Source: Microbacterium sp. Bi121 (GTDB lineage Bacteria > Actinomycetota > Actinomycetes > Actinomycetales > Microbacteriaceae). From it: 64,000 nucleotides of DNA. Below the pieces are notes generated by a model that saw only the letters and a program-made list of their open reading frames with translations, ran no database searches and was not told the DNA's origin. Numbering within the stretch: the stretch's first letter is position 1; each line of letters begins with the position of its first letter. Location: positions 402,093 through 466,092 of the forward strand of contig NZ_CAKKLJ010000002.1 of the NCBI RefSeq assembly GCF_918698005.1, given 5' to 3'. Shown piece by piece: positions 36,712-45,218 of this stretch. The position numbers and the translations under genes are program-made.

Positions 36712-39504
36712 ATGGACCTCCAATCCCTGTCGCTTCCTGCTGCTGCCGAAGAACCTCCTCGGCAGCCGGTGCCCTTCCTCGCCGCAGTGGTGCCCATTGC
36801 CGCAGGTGTCGTCCTGTGGCTCATGACCGGCTCGATCTTCTCGCTGTGCTTCGCCGCACTCGGACCGCTGATGATCGGCGCATCGCTGCTGGATGGAATG
36901 CGCAGTCGCCGCAGAGCGCGCCGGCAGGCCGCCGAGCGTGAGACGCACGCCTGGAGCACGGTCGAGCAGGAGCTCCAGCGCAGACACCGTCGAGAACGGC
37001 GTGAGATGCGGCGCAGCTTCCCCGATGCCGCGTCGTCTCTGCGGGAACCGCCGTTGCGCGACCTGCGACCGATCGACGCGGGCACGCCCGTGGTCATCGG
37101 TTCGGGGGATCGCCCGAGTGCCCTGCGCGTGCACGGCGACGACACGGAGCATTCGCGGGACTTCCGTGAGCGTGCCGCGGTGATCTCCGACGCACCGATC
37201 GCTGTGCCGATGGGGCGGGGCGTGTGCCTGCGTGGTCCGCTTCCGGTTGTGACCTCTGCAGCGCGCGCACTGGTGGTGCAGCTGTGTCTGCAGCATGCTC
37301 CCTCGCAACTGGCACTGTCCGGTGGGGGCCTCGAACCACTCGGCCTCGCCGGTTTTCCGCACGCCGGCAGACCGCGGCGTGGTGCGTGGCGGCTCGCCGT
37401 CGTGATCGGTGACGAAGAAGTGCCGGATGCTGCAGTGCAGATCCGACTGCGTGACGTGGACGGCGATGTGCCGGAGGGCGTGACCACGGTCATCGACTGC
37501 GTCGATCCGTCGCGGGCGCGTCTGCGTACGGCCGAGGGACTGGAGGACATCGCAGTGGAGTGCCTGTCGCGGCCGCAGGCCGTGGCGATCGCGGCGTCGA
37601 GCGTCGAGCGCGAGGGGGAGCTCGCGCAGCTTCCCGACCGTGTGGCCCTCGGCGACCTGACCCCGGCCGGGGACGCGACCGGTCTCTTCGCCGTGATCGG
37701 GCAGACCGAGACCGCATCGCACGGCGTCGACCTCGTCGAGGACGGGCCGCATGCGATCGTCACGGGAATGACGGGCTCGGGCAAGAGCGAGCTTCTCGTG
37801 ACCTGGGTCACGGCGATCGCGCACGCGCACAGTCCCGAGCAGGTTGCGTTCGTGCTCGCCGACTTCAAGGGCGGCACGGCTTTCGACCCGCTGCGGGAAT
37901 TGCCGCATGTCACCGCCGTCATCACGGATCTCGATGACGACGGTGCTCGGCGCGGAGTGCAGAGTCTCACCGCCGAGCTGCGCCGACGAGAGACTCTCCT
38001 CGCCGAGCTCGGGGCACGCAGCATCACCGAGACGGCCGGGCGCATGGGCAGGCTCGTCATCGTCGTCGACGAGTTCGCTGCACTGCTGCAGGAGCATCCC
38101 GATCTCGCCGTCGTCTTCACAGACATCGCCGCGCGAGGCCGTGCGCTCGGCATGCATCTGATCCTGGGCACGCAGCGCGCTGCCGGAGTCATCCGGGACG
38201 CGCTTGCCGCGAACTGCCCTCTGCGGGTGAGCCTGCGGGTCGCCGATGCCGCAGACAGTCGTCTGGTGATCGGCACGGATGACGCCGCCGAGCTCTCCGG
38301 TGGAGCGGAGTCGCGCGGACTCGCCTTCGTCCGGCGATCTCAGGACGAGCGGCCGATCGCCACGCGCATCGCCCTCACCGGCGTTTCAGATCTGCGTGCA
38401 GTCGGCGCACGGTGGGCGGATGCCGCCCCTCCAGCCAGCCCGTGGCTGCCGTCCCTCCCGCATCGACTCCCTCTCGAGCAGCTCGAGCGTCGGCACGCCG
38501 AGGCGACCGGCAGCGCCGAGGACGGCGTACTGCTCGTCGGACTCGGTGACGAGCCGGAGAGGCAGCGGCAGCGCGCGGTGGTCCTCCAAGCGGGGCGCGA
38601 CAGAGGACTCGCGATCGTCGGCGGGAGCGGATCAGGGCGTTCCGGTGTGCTGCGCGTGCTGGCGGTGCAGAGCCCCGATGCGCTGTGGGTGACGGCGGAC
38701 CCCGAGCAGGCGTGGGATGCTGTGGCCGACCTGTCCGCCGGGCATGTGTCGCCGCGGCTGGTGCTGTGCGACGACCTGGATCAGCTGATCGGCCGGTTGC
38801 CCTCCGAACACGGCATGGCGTTCGTGGAGCGGCTGGAGACGCTCATCCGCTCCGGTGCGGCACGGCGGATGACTTTCGCGCTGGCGACGGGGCGTGTATC
38901 AGGGCAGTTGGCGCGCGTCATGGACGCGCTGCCGACTCGTATGATCCTGCGCACGGGCACGAAGCTGGAGCATCTGGCCGCGGGGGGAGACAACGACGGC
39001 TACGTGCGCGGCCGCTTGCCGGGGCGTGCGCGCGTCGGGGACACCGAGGTGCAGATCGCGTGGGCTGATCGCACTCCGGAGGCCGCCGGGGGCGACGCGG
39101 GGCACCGATGGAAGCCGTCGGCCCGGCTCGTCGGTGTCGTCGCACCCGGTGTGCGCCGAACCGTGGAGTGCCTGCGCAGTGCACACTCGGAGAGCGAGGT
39201 CGCACCCGTCGGAGACACTGCGACCGACGCCCCCGGTACGCGGATCATCGTCGGGGACGCCGAGAGCTGGCAACGCCAGTGGGCGCTCTGGCAACGTGTA
39301 CGTGCGGAGGGGGAGATGCTCGTGCTCGCCGAGTGCGCGTCGGAGCTGCGATCGCTCGCCGGATGCCGTGAACTGCCCCCGTACGCTGAAACGCACAGGG
39401 GCAGAGCATGGAGCATCGTCGATGGTCGGGCACCTCAGCGCGTGATCATCCCCGAGCTCGACCCGAGCGTCGCCGTGCGGGCCGGACGAGACTCAGAGCA
39501 CTGA
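36712..39504 (+). CDS. FtsK/SpoIIIE-domain ATPase (EccC/EssC-like)
   Basis: A 930-residue protein: two N-terminal membrane helices (about 20-60), a linker domain, then tandem FtsK/SpoIIIE-type domains as in the type VII secretion ATPases EccC/EssC. The first domain has a full Walker A, TGMTGSGKSELL (about 350-361), and Walker B RLVIVVDEFAAL (about 446-457). The second has a degenerate P-loop GGSGSGRSGV (about 637-646, Lys replaced by Arg). No WXG100 protein, EccB/D/E or mycosin is in the window, so secretion is unproven. Preceded by the PP2C gene; its end overlaps the convergent ald gene by 12 bp. Confidence 0.82.
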   Translation: MDLQSLSLPAAAEEPPRQPVPFLAAVVPIAAGVVLWLMTGSIFSLCFAALGPLMIGASLLDGMRSRRRARRQAAERETHAWSTVEQELQRRHRRERREMRRSFPDAASSLREPPLRDLRPIDAGTPVVIGSGDRPSALRVHGDDTEHSRDFRERAAVISDAPIAVPMGRGVCLRGPLPVVTSAARALVVQLCLQHAPSQLALSGGGLEPLGLAGFPHAGRPRRGAWRLAVVIGDEEVPDAAVQIRLRDVDGDVPEGVTTVIDCVDPSRARLRTAEGLEDIAVECLSRPQAVAIAASSVEREGELAQLPDRVALGDLTPAGDATGLFAVIGQTETASHGVDLVEDGPHAIVTGMTGSGKSELLVTWVTAIAHAHSPEQVAFVLADFKGGTAFDPLRELPHVTAVITDLDDDGARRGVQSLTAELRRRETLLAELGARSITETAGRMGRLVIVVDEFAALLQEHPDLAVVFTDIAARGRALGMHLILGTQRAAGVIRDALAANCPLRVSLRVADAADSRLVIGTDDAAELSGGAESRGLAFVRRSQDERPIATRIALTGVSDLRAVGARWADAAPPASPWLPSLPHRLPLEQLERRHAEATGSAEDGVLLVGLGDEPERQRQRAVVLQAGRDRGLAIVGGSGSGRSGVLRVLAVQSPDALWVTADPEQAWDAVADLSAGHVSPRLVLCDDLDQLIGRLPSEHGMAFVERLETLIRSGAARRMTFALATGRVSGQLARVMDALPTRMILRTGTKLEHLAAGGDNDGYVRGRLPGRARVGDTEVQIAWADRTPEAAGGDAGHRWKPSARLVGVVAPGVRRTVECLRSAHSESEVAPVGDTATDAPGTRIIVGDAESWQRQWALWQRVRAEGEMLVLAECASELRSLAGCRELPPYAETHRGRAWSIVDGRAPQRVIIPELDPSVAVRAGRDSEH

Positions 39505-40605
39505 GCTCACCGGCCGCGCATCCAACCCGTGCGCGACGGCGACACCCTCGTTCACGACGGCGCCGCTCGTCACGTTCAGGCCGGCAGCGAGAGCGGGGTC
39601 GGCGCCGAGTGCGCTGCGCCAGCCGTGCGAGGCGATCTTCCGCACGTACGGCAGCGTCGCGTTCGTGAGCGCAGACGTCGAGGTGTTCGGCACCGCGCCC
39701 GGCATGTTCGCGACGCAGTAGAACACCGTGTCGTGCACGGCGAACGTCGGGTCGGCATGGGTCGTGGCGTGCGTGTCCTCGAAGCATCCGCCCTGGTCGA
39801 CGGCGATGTCGACGAGGACGCTGCCCGGCCGCATCTGGGAGACCATCTCGTTCGTGACGAGTTTCGGAGCGCGTGCTCCGGGGATGAGCACGGAACCGAT
39901 CACCAGGTCCGAATCCAGCACGGCACGCCGGAGGTCGAGAGGATTGGATGCCGCGGTCTTCACCCGCCCGCCGAAGTGATCGTCCAGCATCCGCAGGCGG
40001 GGGATGTTCGTGTCGAAGACCGTGACGTCCGCGCCCATGCCGCTGGCGATGACCGCTGCATTGGCGCCCGCGACGCCGCCGCCGATCACGGTGACCGTCG
40101 CGGGGCGCGTGCCCGGCACGCCGGACATCAGCAGGCCGAGGCCGCCGTTCGAGCGCATCAGCGTGTTCGCGCCGACCAGGGGAGCGAGGCGACCGGCGAC
40201 CTCGCTCATCGGCGCCAGCAGCGGCAGGCTGCCGTTCGGCAGCTGCACCGTCTCGTAGGCGATGGCCGTGATCCCGCTGGCGATCAGCCGCTCGGTCAGC
40301 GGACGATCGGCGGCGAGGTGAAGATACGTGAAGAGGGTGAGATCATCGCGGAAGTACTCGTACTCGCTCGCGATCGGCTCTTTGACCTTGAGCAGCAACT
40401 CCGCGCGGGCCCACACCTCCGCCGCGTCATCCAGCAGTGTCGCGCCGGCGTCGGAGTACTCCTCATCCGGCATGGACGAGCCGATTCCGGCGCCGGACTG
40501 CACGAAGACCTCGTGACCGGCGGCGACCAGATCGTGCACGCCCGACGGTGTCAGCGCGACGCGGTACTCGTTGTTCTTGATCTCGGTGGGGACGCTGATC
40601 CTCAT
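39493..40605 (-). CDS. ald: Alanine dehydrogenase
   Basis: A 370-residue NAD-dependent enzyme interconverting alanine and pyruvate plus ammonia. The pyruvate-binding Lys is in LLKVKEP (K75) and the catalytic His in YLHLAAD (H96); the Rossmann motif VIGGGVAGANAA is at 173-184. The ATG at 40605 is favoured by GGAGAGGAAA upstream. A longer in-frame start at 40629, behind a TACGAT box, would add 8 residues. A hairpin CCCCTC-6 nt-GAGGGG (40622-40639) lies just upstream of the Shine-Dalgarno. Follows the asparaginase gene by 58 bp on the same strand, so the two may share nitrogen-related control. Confidence 0.95.
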   Translation of the reverse strand: MRISVPTEIKNNEYRVALTPSGVHDLVAAGHEVFVQSGAGIGSSMPDEEYSDAGATLLDDAAEVWARAELLLKVKEPIASEYEYFRDDLTLFTYLHLAADRPLTERLIASGITAIAYETVQLPNGSLPLLAPMSEVAGRLAPLVGANTLMRSNGGLGLLMSGVPGTRPATVTVIGGGVAGANAAVIASGMGADVTVFDTNIPRLRMLDDHFGGRVKTAASNPLDLRRAVLDSDLVIGSVLIPGARAPKLVTNEMVSQMRPGSVLVDIAVDQGGCFEDTHATTHADPTFAVHDTVFYCVANMPGAVPNTSTSALTNATLPYVRKIASHGWRSALGADPALAAGLNVTSGAVVNEGVAVAHGLDARPVSSVL

Positions 40606-40621
40606 CGTGATTTCCTCTCCA

Positions 40622-40639
40622 CCCCTCATCGTCGAGGGG
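40622..40639 (-). promoter_or_regulatory. Hairpin in the ald leader
   Basis: CCCCTC / GAGGGG 6-bp inverted repeat with a 6-nt spacer directly upstream of the ald Shine-Dalgarno, overlapping the longer alternative start. It could be a terminator remnant of the asparaginase gene, an operator or a translational element. Confidence 0.35.
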
Positions 40640-40663
40640 ATCGTACGGCCCAGGGTCAGGGCA

Positions 40664-41659
40664 TCAGATTCCGGCGCCGGGACGGATCATCCCGACGTCG
40701 CTCCCACCGCCGAGGACGGCGAGGGGAAGTGCTTCGGCCAGTGAGGCCACATCGGCCTCGCTGAGTGCTCCTGCGCGTGCGAGAAGCGTCGCGGCGACGA
40801 TCGTCGAGGCCCGCGCCGCACCGTCGAGCATCTTCAGCGCGACCGTCGCGCCGTTCGGCGCGATCATGACCATGACCCCCTCGGCGCCGCCCTTGGCGAA
40901 GACGCCGAGCTTCTCGATCGCGACCGTGTCGGGCTTACCAGGGCCCTCGATCGTCCAGGGGTTCTCCTTCACGGCGCGCACCAGAGTTCCGGCGACGCGG
41001 TGCAGCGCGAAGGGGGAGCGCTCCGACGCTGTCCCGATGCGGTGCATGGCCCGTGCGAGACCGGTGAGGGTGATCGCGTGAACGGGCGCGCCGCAGCCGT
41101 CGATCGACGTGTGCGCGATCTTCTCACCGGTCAGCCGTTCGACGACCTCGCGGATGTGAGCCTGCATGGGGTGCAACTGATCCAGGTAGCCATCGGTTCG
41201 CCAGCCCGTGGCGACGCAGGCGCGCAGCATCGCCGCATGCTTGCCTGAACAGTTCATGCGGATGCGGGAGGGCTGCCCGTGTTCGCGCACGAGCTCGTCA
41301 CGAGAAGCGCTGTCGCTCGGCCACGCCGGAGGGCACGCGAGATGGTCCTCGGTCAAGCCGCCGCCGGTGAGGATCTCGCGAACGACGTTCGCATGACGTT
41401 CGGTGCCGACATGGCTCGCCGTCGCCAGCGCGAGCTGCTCGCCGGCGAGTTCGGCGCCCGCGGTGATGCAGGCGATCGCCTGGAGCGGCTTCAGGCTGGA
41501 CCGCGGGAGGAACAGCGACTCAGGGTTGCCGAGCCTGCGGACCACCTCGCCGTCCGGCGACATGACGATCGCTGCACCCGCGTGACGGGATTCGACGAAG
41601 CCGCTGCGTTCGACGACGGCGAGTTCAACGGCATCCGCGACGGTGAGAGTCTCCAGCAC
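40664..41659 (-). CDS. Asparaginase (type II/AnsA Rhizobium-type, PF06089 family)
   Basis: A 331-residue cytosolic protein of the asparaginase family first known from Rhizobium, unrelated to E. coli AnsB. Conserved parts include RSSLKPLQAIACI with the Ser-x-x-Lys nucleophile pair, MNCSGKHAAML, and DGCGAPVHAITL. It hydrolyses asparagine to aspartate and ammonia. The GTG start at 41659 is supported by a reverse-strand TAGGCT box 6 nt upstream. ald follows downstream. Confidence 0.88.
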   Translation of the reverse strand: MLETLTVADAVELAVVERSGFVESRHAGAAIVMSPDGEVVRRLGNPESLFLPRSSLKPLQAIACITAGAELAGEQLALATASHVGTERHANVVREILTGGGLTEDHLACPPAWPSDSASRDELVREHGQPSRIRMNCSGKHAAMLRACVATGWRTDGYLDQLHPMQAHIREVVERLTGEKIAHTSIDGCGAPVHAITLTGLARAMHRIGTASERSPFALHRVAGTLVRAVKENPWTIEGPGKPDTVAIEKLGVFAKGGAEGVMVMIAPNGATVALKMLDGAARASTIVAATLLARAGALSEADVASLAEALPLAVLGGGSDVGMIRPGAGI

Positions 41660-41665
41660 GGCTCC

Positions 41666-41671
41666 AGCCTA
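41666..41671 (-). promoter_or_regulatory. -10 box of leaderless asparaginase gene
   Basis: Reverse-strand TAGGCT ends 6 nt before the GTG at 41659. Confidence 0.5.
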
Positions 41672-41706
41672 ACGGCCGCACCAGCGCCACGCGGTGTACG
41701 GCATGC

Positions 41707-41712
41707 GAGACT
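41707..41712 (+). promoter_or_regulatory. -10-like box of leaderless OsmC gene
   Basis: GAGACT ends 6 nt before ATG 41719. First base deviates from the usual T, so it is weaker than its neighbours. Confidence 0.35.
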
Positions 41713-41718
41713 GGCGCC

Positions 41719-42192
41719 ATGACTCTCGGCGAACACCGCTACGCGCTCACCGCGACCTGGAACGGCAACCTCGGCACTGGAACGAGCGGCTACCGCGAGT
41801 ACTCCCGGGATGTGACGCTCTCCGTCGACGGCAAAGCCGACGTGCTGGCATCCGCTGACAAGCCGTTCCGGGGAGACCCGACGCGGTGGAACCCCGAGGA
41901 CATGCTGCTCGCGGCGTTGTCCGAGTGTCATCTGCTGTCGTACCTGCACGCGTGCGTGACCGCCGGCGTGGTGGTCGTCTCTTACCAGGACCGCGCCACC
42001 GGCGTCATGACCGAGGACGGCCGCAGCGGTGCGGCGTTCACGGATGTGCTGCTTCGCCCAGAGGTCGTCGTGGCTGATCCGTCGATGATCGAACGGGCAG
42101 AGCACGCTCACGCCGAGGCGAACCGCATGTGCTTCATCGCGAACTCGGTGAACTTCCCTGTGCGCCACGAAGCAGTCGTGACGTCGCGCTGA
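41719..42192 (+). CDS. OsmC/Ohr-family protein
   Basis: A 157-residue protein of the OsmC fold. The two redox cysteines are present: C70 in LAALSECHLLSYLHAC and C138 in ANRMCFIANS; E60 in NPED lies near the active site. OsmC-type enzymes reduce organic hydroperoxides. The subgroup (OsmC versus Ohr) is uncertain. Convergent with the acyltransferase gene, 4 nt apart. Confidence 0.88.
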   Translation: MTLGEHRYALTATWNGNLGTGTSGYREYSRDVTLSVDGKADVLASADKPFRGDPTRWNPEDMLLAALSECHLLSYLHACVTAGVVVVSYQDRATGVMTEDGRSGAAFTDVLLRPEVVVADPSMIERAEHAHAEANRMCFIANSVNFPVRHEAVVTSR

Positions 42193-42196
42193 CCCG

Positions 42197-43000
42197 TCAG
42201 CGGCGCTCGTGGGGGAGCGCCTGCTTGATCTTCTCGATCGGGGTCTGCGCCGGCGGCTCGTTGTACACGCCGGCGAGCTCCTGCTCGCTGAGGGCGTGGA
42301 TGCCGGCCATGATCTCATCCGTGGCCAGTCGTCGCGCCTTGCCGCTTGCGGCCGGTCCGTGCACTGAGACGTCGATCGGGTCTCCGAAGCGGACCGTGAT
42401 CCGTTCCTTCATGGAGGGAATCGTTGCGCCTTTGGGCATCACCTTGTCCGTGCCGATGAGCCCGACCGGGACGACGGGAGCGCCCGTCTGCAGCGCCAGG
42501 AAGGCGACGCCGGTGCGGCCCTTGTAGAGGCGTCCATCCGTAGACCGGGTGCCCTCGGGGTACAACGCGACCGTGAGACCCTCGTCGAGCAGCCGACGCT
42601 GCTGATCCAGCGCGTCGAGAGCAGCCTGACCAGCGCCGCGGCGCACCGGGATCGCGCCGATCGACTGGAAGAAGTTGCGCTTGACCGCCCCGGTGAACCC
42701 ATGGCCCTCGAAGTAGGAGGACTTCGCGAGGAAGTGCACCGGCCGAGGAGCGGCGACGGGGATGGCGATCGAGTCGATGAAGGAGAGATGGTTGCTCGCG
42801 AAGATGACGGGCCCGTCGACCGGGACCTTGTCGCGCCCTTCGACACGTGGCCGGTAGATGAGGCGCGCAAGGGGTCTGATCACCGCACGACCGAGCGCGT
42901 AGGTGAATCCGGCACGCCGGGGAGCAGCGGTCTCCTCCGGCGTCGCGTCTGCGGGTGTCTCGGCGTTCGGTTCGGGAAGGTCGGACTGCGCAGAGCTCAT
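42197..43000 (-). CDS. plsC: 1-acyl-glycerol-3-phosphate acyltransferase (PlsC family)
   Basis: A 267-residue protein with an acidic N-terminal segment and an acyltransferase core. The catalytic HX4D motif is NHLSFID (H71, D76), and YPEGTRS (about 143-149) binds the glycerol phosphate; VPVGLIGTD follows. It acylates lysophosphatidate at the cytoplasmic membrane face. Several paralogues usually exist, so the acceptor is not certain. Reverse-strand TAGCCT ends 6 nt before the ATG, indicating a leaderless message. Confidence 0.9.
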   Translation of the reverse strand: MSSAQSDLPEPNAETPADATPEETAAPRRAGFTYALGRAVIRPLARLIYRPRVEGRDKVPVDGPVIFASNHLSFIDSIAIPVAAPRPVHFLAKSSYFEGHGFTGAVKRNFFQSIGAIPVRRGAGQAALDALDQQRRLLDEGLTVALYPEGTRSTDGRLYKGRTGVAFLALQTGAPVVPVGLIGTDKVMPKGATIPSMKERITVRFGDPIDVSVHGPAASGKARRLATDEIMAGIHALSEQELAGVYNEPPAQTPIEKIKQALPHERR

Positions 43001-43006
43001 CGGATC

Positions 43007-43012
43007 AGGCTA
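43007..43012 (-). promoter_or_regulatory. -10 box of leaderless plsC-type gene
   Basis: Reverse-strand TAGCCT ends 6 nt before the ATG at 43000. Confidence 0.5.
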
Positions 43013-43123
43013 CTCCGCGGTCCATTCCATCTGCGGAATGCGGACGCGGCATGCCCATACAGCGGGGGCAAAGGCGCGTGCGGCAAGATGGGATGGTTCC
43101 CTTTCTCGATCCGAGGTATCACT

Positions 43124-44077
43124 GTGCGCACTCGCCCGCTCGTCGCCCTGTCCACCATGGCCGCTGCCGTTCTGCTGCTCGCCGGCTGCACCGGCACTGA
43201 CGGGACCACGGGTGATGACGCAGAGTCCGCATCGGGCGACCTGTGCTCCGCGACGGTCGAATCCGGCGCTGCCGCCGAGAGCGTCAAGGTCGACGGCGAC
43301 TTCGGCACGGCATCCACGGCGACGTTCGATCTCGAGCAGAAGGTCGACGAGGCGCAGCGCTCGGTGCTGTCCGAGGGGGACGGCGAGAAGATCGCCGACG
43401 GCGATTACGTGCAGTACGCGCTCAGCGCCTTCGACGGCGACTCCGGCGATCGACTGGGTGATGCCGGCTACACGGAGGGAGAGCTGCTCCCCGTTCAGCT
43501 CACCGCTGATGTACCGATGGGCCAGCTGATCGGCTGCGCGACCGTCGGCTCCCGTCTGTCCATCGTGTTCCCGACCACGGAGGACGCAGCCGCGCAGTAC
43601 TACGTCCTCGACGTCCTCGACGTCGTGCCGACCGCGGCTTGGGGCAAGGACAAGGAGCCGACCGCGGGGATGCCGGCTGTGACTCTGGCCGAGGACGGTC
43701 AACCGAGCGTCGAGATCCCCGAGGGGGATGCTCCGTCCGAGCTGCAGGTCTCCGTGCTCAAGGAGGGCGATGGCATCGCGGTCGAAGACGGCGACACCAC
43801 GCTTCTGCAGTACTACGGGGTCGACTGGTCGACCGGCGAGAGCTTCGACTCCTCGTGGAAGAACGGGGCGCCGATCTCGATCGACGGCAACACCTACGTT
43901 CCCGGTTTCGTCGAGGCGCTGAAGGGCCAGAAGGCCGGCTCTCAGGTGCTCGTCGTCATCCCGCCGTCGCTCGGATACGGCGAAGAAGGCAGCAGCGACC
44001 ACGAGCTGGCCGGCAAGACCCTGGTGTTCGTGATCGACATCCTCGCCACGATGCACCCCGCCGCGGCTGCCCAGTAG
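43124..44077 (+). CDS. FKBP-type peptidyl-prolyl isomerase lipoprotein
   Basis: A 317-residue exported lipoprotein. The signal peptide has lipobox LLAGC, with C22 as the lipidated residue. A Thr/Asp-rich linker follows. The C-terminal FKBP domain (about 215-312) shows LLQYYGVDWSTGESFDSSW and IPPSLGYGEEG. The middle part (about 45-190) looks like a decayed FKBP-like repeat. It helps fold proteins outside the membrane. GTG 43124 (MRTRPLVALS) is preferred for signal-peptide shape and the upstream GAGG; an in-frame ATG at 43088 would add 12 residues. dxr follows after 28 bp. Confidence 0.88.
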   Translation: MRTRPLVALSTMAAAVLLLAGCTGTDGTTGDDAESASGDLCSATVESGAAAESVKVDGDFGTASTATFDLEQKVDEAQRSVLSEGDGEKIADGDYVQYALSAFDGDSGDRLGDAGYTEGELLPVQLTADVPMGQLIGCATVGSRLSIVFPTTEDAAAQYYVLDVLDVVPTAAWGKDKEPTAGMPAVTLAEDGQPSVEIPEGDAPSELQVSVLKEGDGIAVEDGDTTLLQYYGVDWSTGESFDSSWKNGAPISIDGNTYVPGFVEALKGQKAGSQVLVVIPPSLGYGEEGSSDHELAGKTLVFVIDILATMHPAAAAQ

Positions 44078-44093
44078 GCCGCAGCGCCGGGCA

Positions 44094-44099
44094 TAGGCT
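44094..44099 (+). promoter_or_regulatory. -10 box of leaderless dxr
   Basis: TAGGCT ends 6 nt before the ATG at 44106. Confidence 0.5.
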
Positions 44100-44105
44100 G
44101 GCGGC

Positions 44106-45188
44106 ATGCGTCGCATCATCGTCCTCGGGTCCACCGGCTCCATCGGCACGCAAGCGCTGGATGTGATCCGCGCGAATCCGCGCAGGTTCGAGCTGGTGGG
44201 TCTTGCGGCGGGCACCAATGCCGAGGTCCTCGGGCAGCAGGCCGATCTGTTCCAGATAGAGCACACCGCACTCGGAGCCGCTGAGGCCGAGCAGCTCGTT
44301 CGCGACGTCGAGGCGGACGTCGTCCTCAACGCCATCACCGGTTCGATAGGCCTGGGTTCGACCCTTGCAGCCTTGAAAGCCGGCCGAACGCTCGCGCTCG
44401 CGAACAAGGAGTCGCTGATCGTCGGCGGCGAGCTCGTGAAATCCGCTGCTGCCGAAGGGCAGATCGTCCCCGTCGACTCCGAGCACTCCGCGCTCGCGCA
44501 GGCTCTCCGGTCGGGGACGCACGCGGAGATCCGGCGGCTGGTCGTCACGGCATCCGGCGGGCCGTTCCGCGGGCGCACGCGCGAGCAGATGACCGGCGTC
44601 ACTCCGGCGGAAGCGCTGGCGCACCCGACCTGGGACATGGGACGCGTCGTCACCACCAACTCCGCCACGCTCGTGAACAAGGGCCTCGAGGTCATCGAGG
44701 CGCACCTGCTGTTCGACGTCGACTACGACGACATCCAGGTGGTCGTCCATCCCCAATCGATCGTGCACTCGATGGTGGAGTTCATCGACGGGTCGACGAT
44801 CGCGCAGGCCTCGCCTCCGGACATGCGGCTGCCCATCTCGCTCGCGCTGGACTGGCCGCACCGCATCGGCGGCGTCGGACGCCCCCTGGACTGGACTCAG
44901 GCGACCAGCTGGGACTTCGAGCCGCTCGACGATGAGGCGTTCCCGTCCGTCGTGCTCGCGAAGAGCGTCGGCCGTGCCGGTCGGACGTTCCCCGCCGTGT
45001 TCAACGCGGCGAACGAGCAGGCCGTGGACGCCTTCCACGAGGGACGGCTGTCATTCCTCGGCATCGTCGACACGATCGCTCGGGTCGTCGACGCGCACGA
45101 AGCGCCGGATGCCCTGACGGTCGAGTCGCTGGCGGACGCCGAGGCATGGGCTCGCACGATCGCCGACCGCCTGATCGCCTCGGCATAG
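44106..45188 (+). CDS. dxr: 1-deoxy-D-xylulose 5-phosphate reductoisomerase
   Basis: A 360-residue enzyme of the MEP isoprenoid pathway producing MEP with NADPH. NADPH motif GSTGSIGTQ (6-14), [10 protein letters not shown], and the metal/catalytic segment VDSEHSAL near residue 122-129, then [15 protein letters not shown] box ends 6 nt before the ATG, so it is leaderless. ispG, a later MEP enzyme, and the M50 protease lie in the same region but are separated from dxr by genes on the other strand. Confidence 0.97.
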   Translation: MRRIIVLGSTGSIGTQALDVIRANPRRFELVGLAAGTNAEVLGQQADLFQIEHTALGAAEAEQLVRDVEADVVLNAITGSIGLGSTLAALKAGRTLALANKESLIVGGELVKSAAAEGQIVPVDSEHSALAQALRSGTHAEIRRLVVTASGGPFRGRTREQMTGVTPAEALAHPTWDMGRVVTTNSATLVNKGLEVIEAHLLFDVDYDDIQVVVHPQSIVHSMVEFIDGSTIAQASPPDMRLPISLALDWPHRIGGVGRPLDWTQATSWDFEPLDDEAFPSVVLAKSVGRAGRTFPAVFNAANEQAVDAFHEGRLSFLGIVDTIARVVDAHEAPDALTVESLADAEAWARTIADRLIASA

Positions 45189-45218
45189 CCGTTTCGGCTC
45201 GTCGTCTGACGCCGAGTC

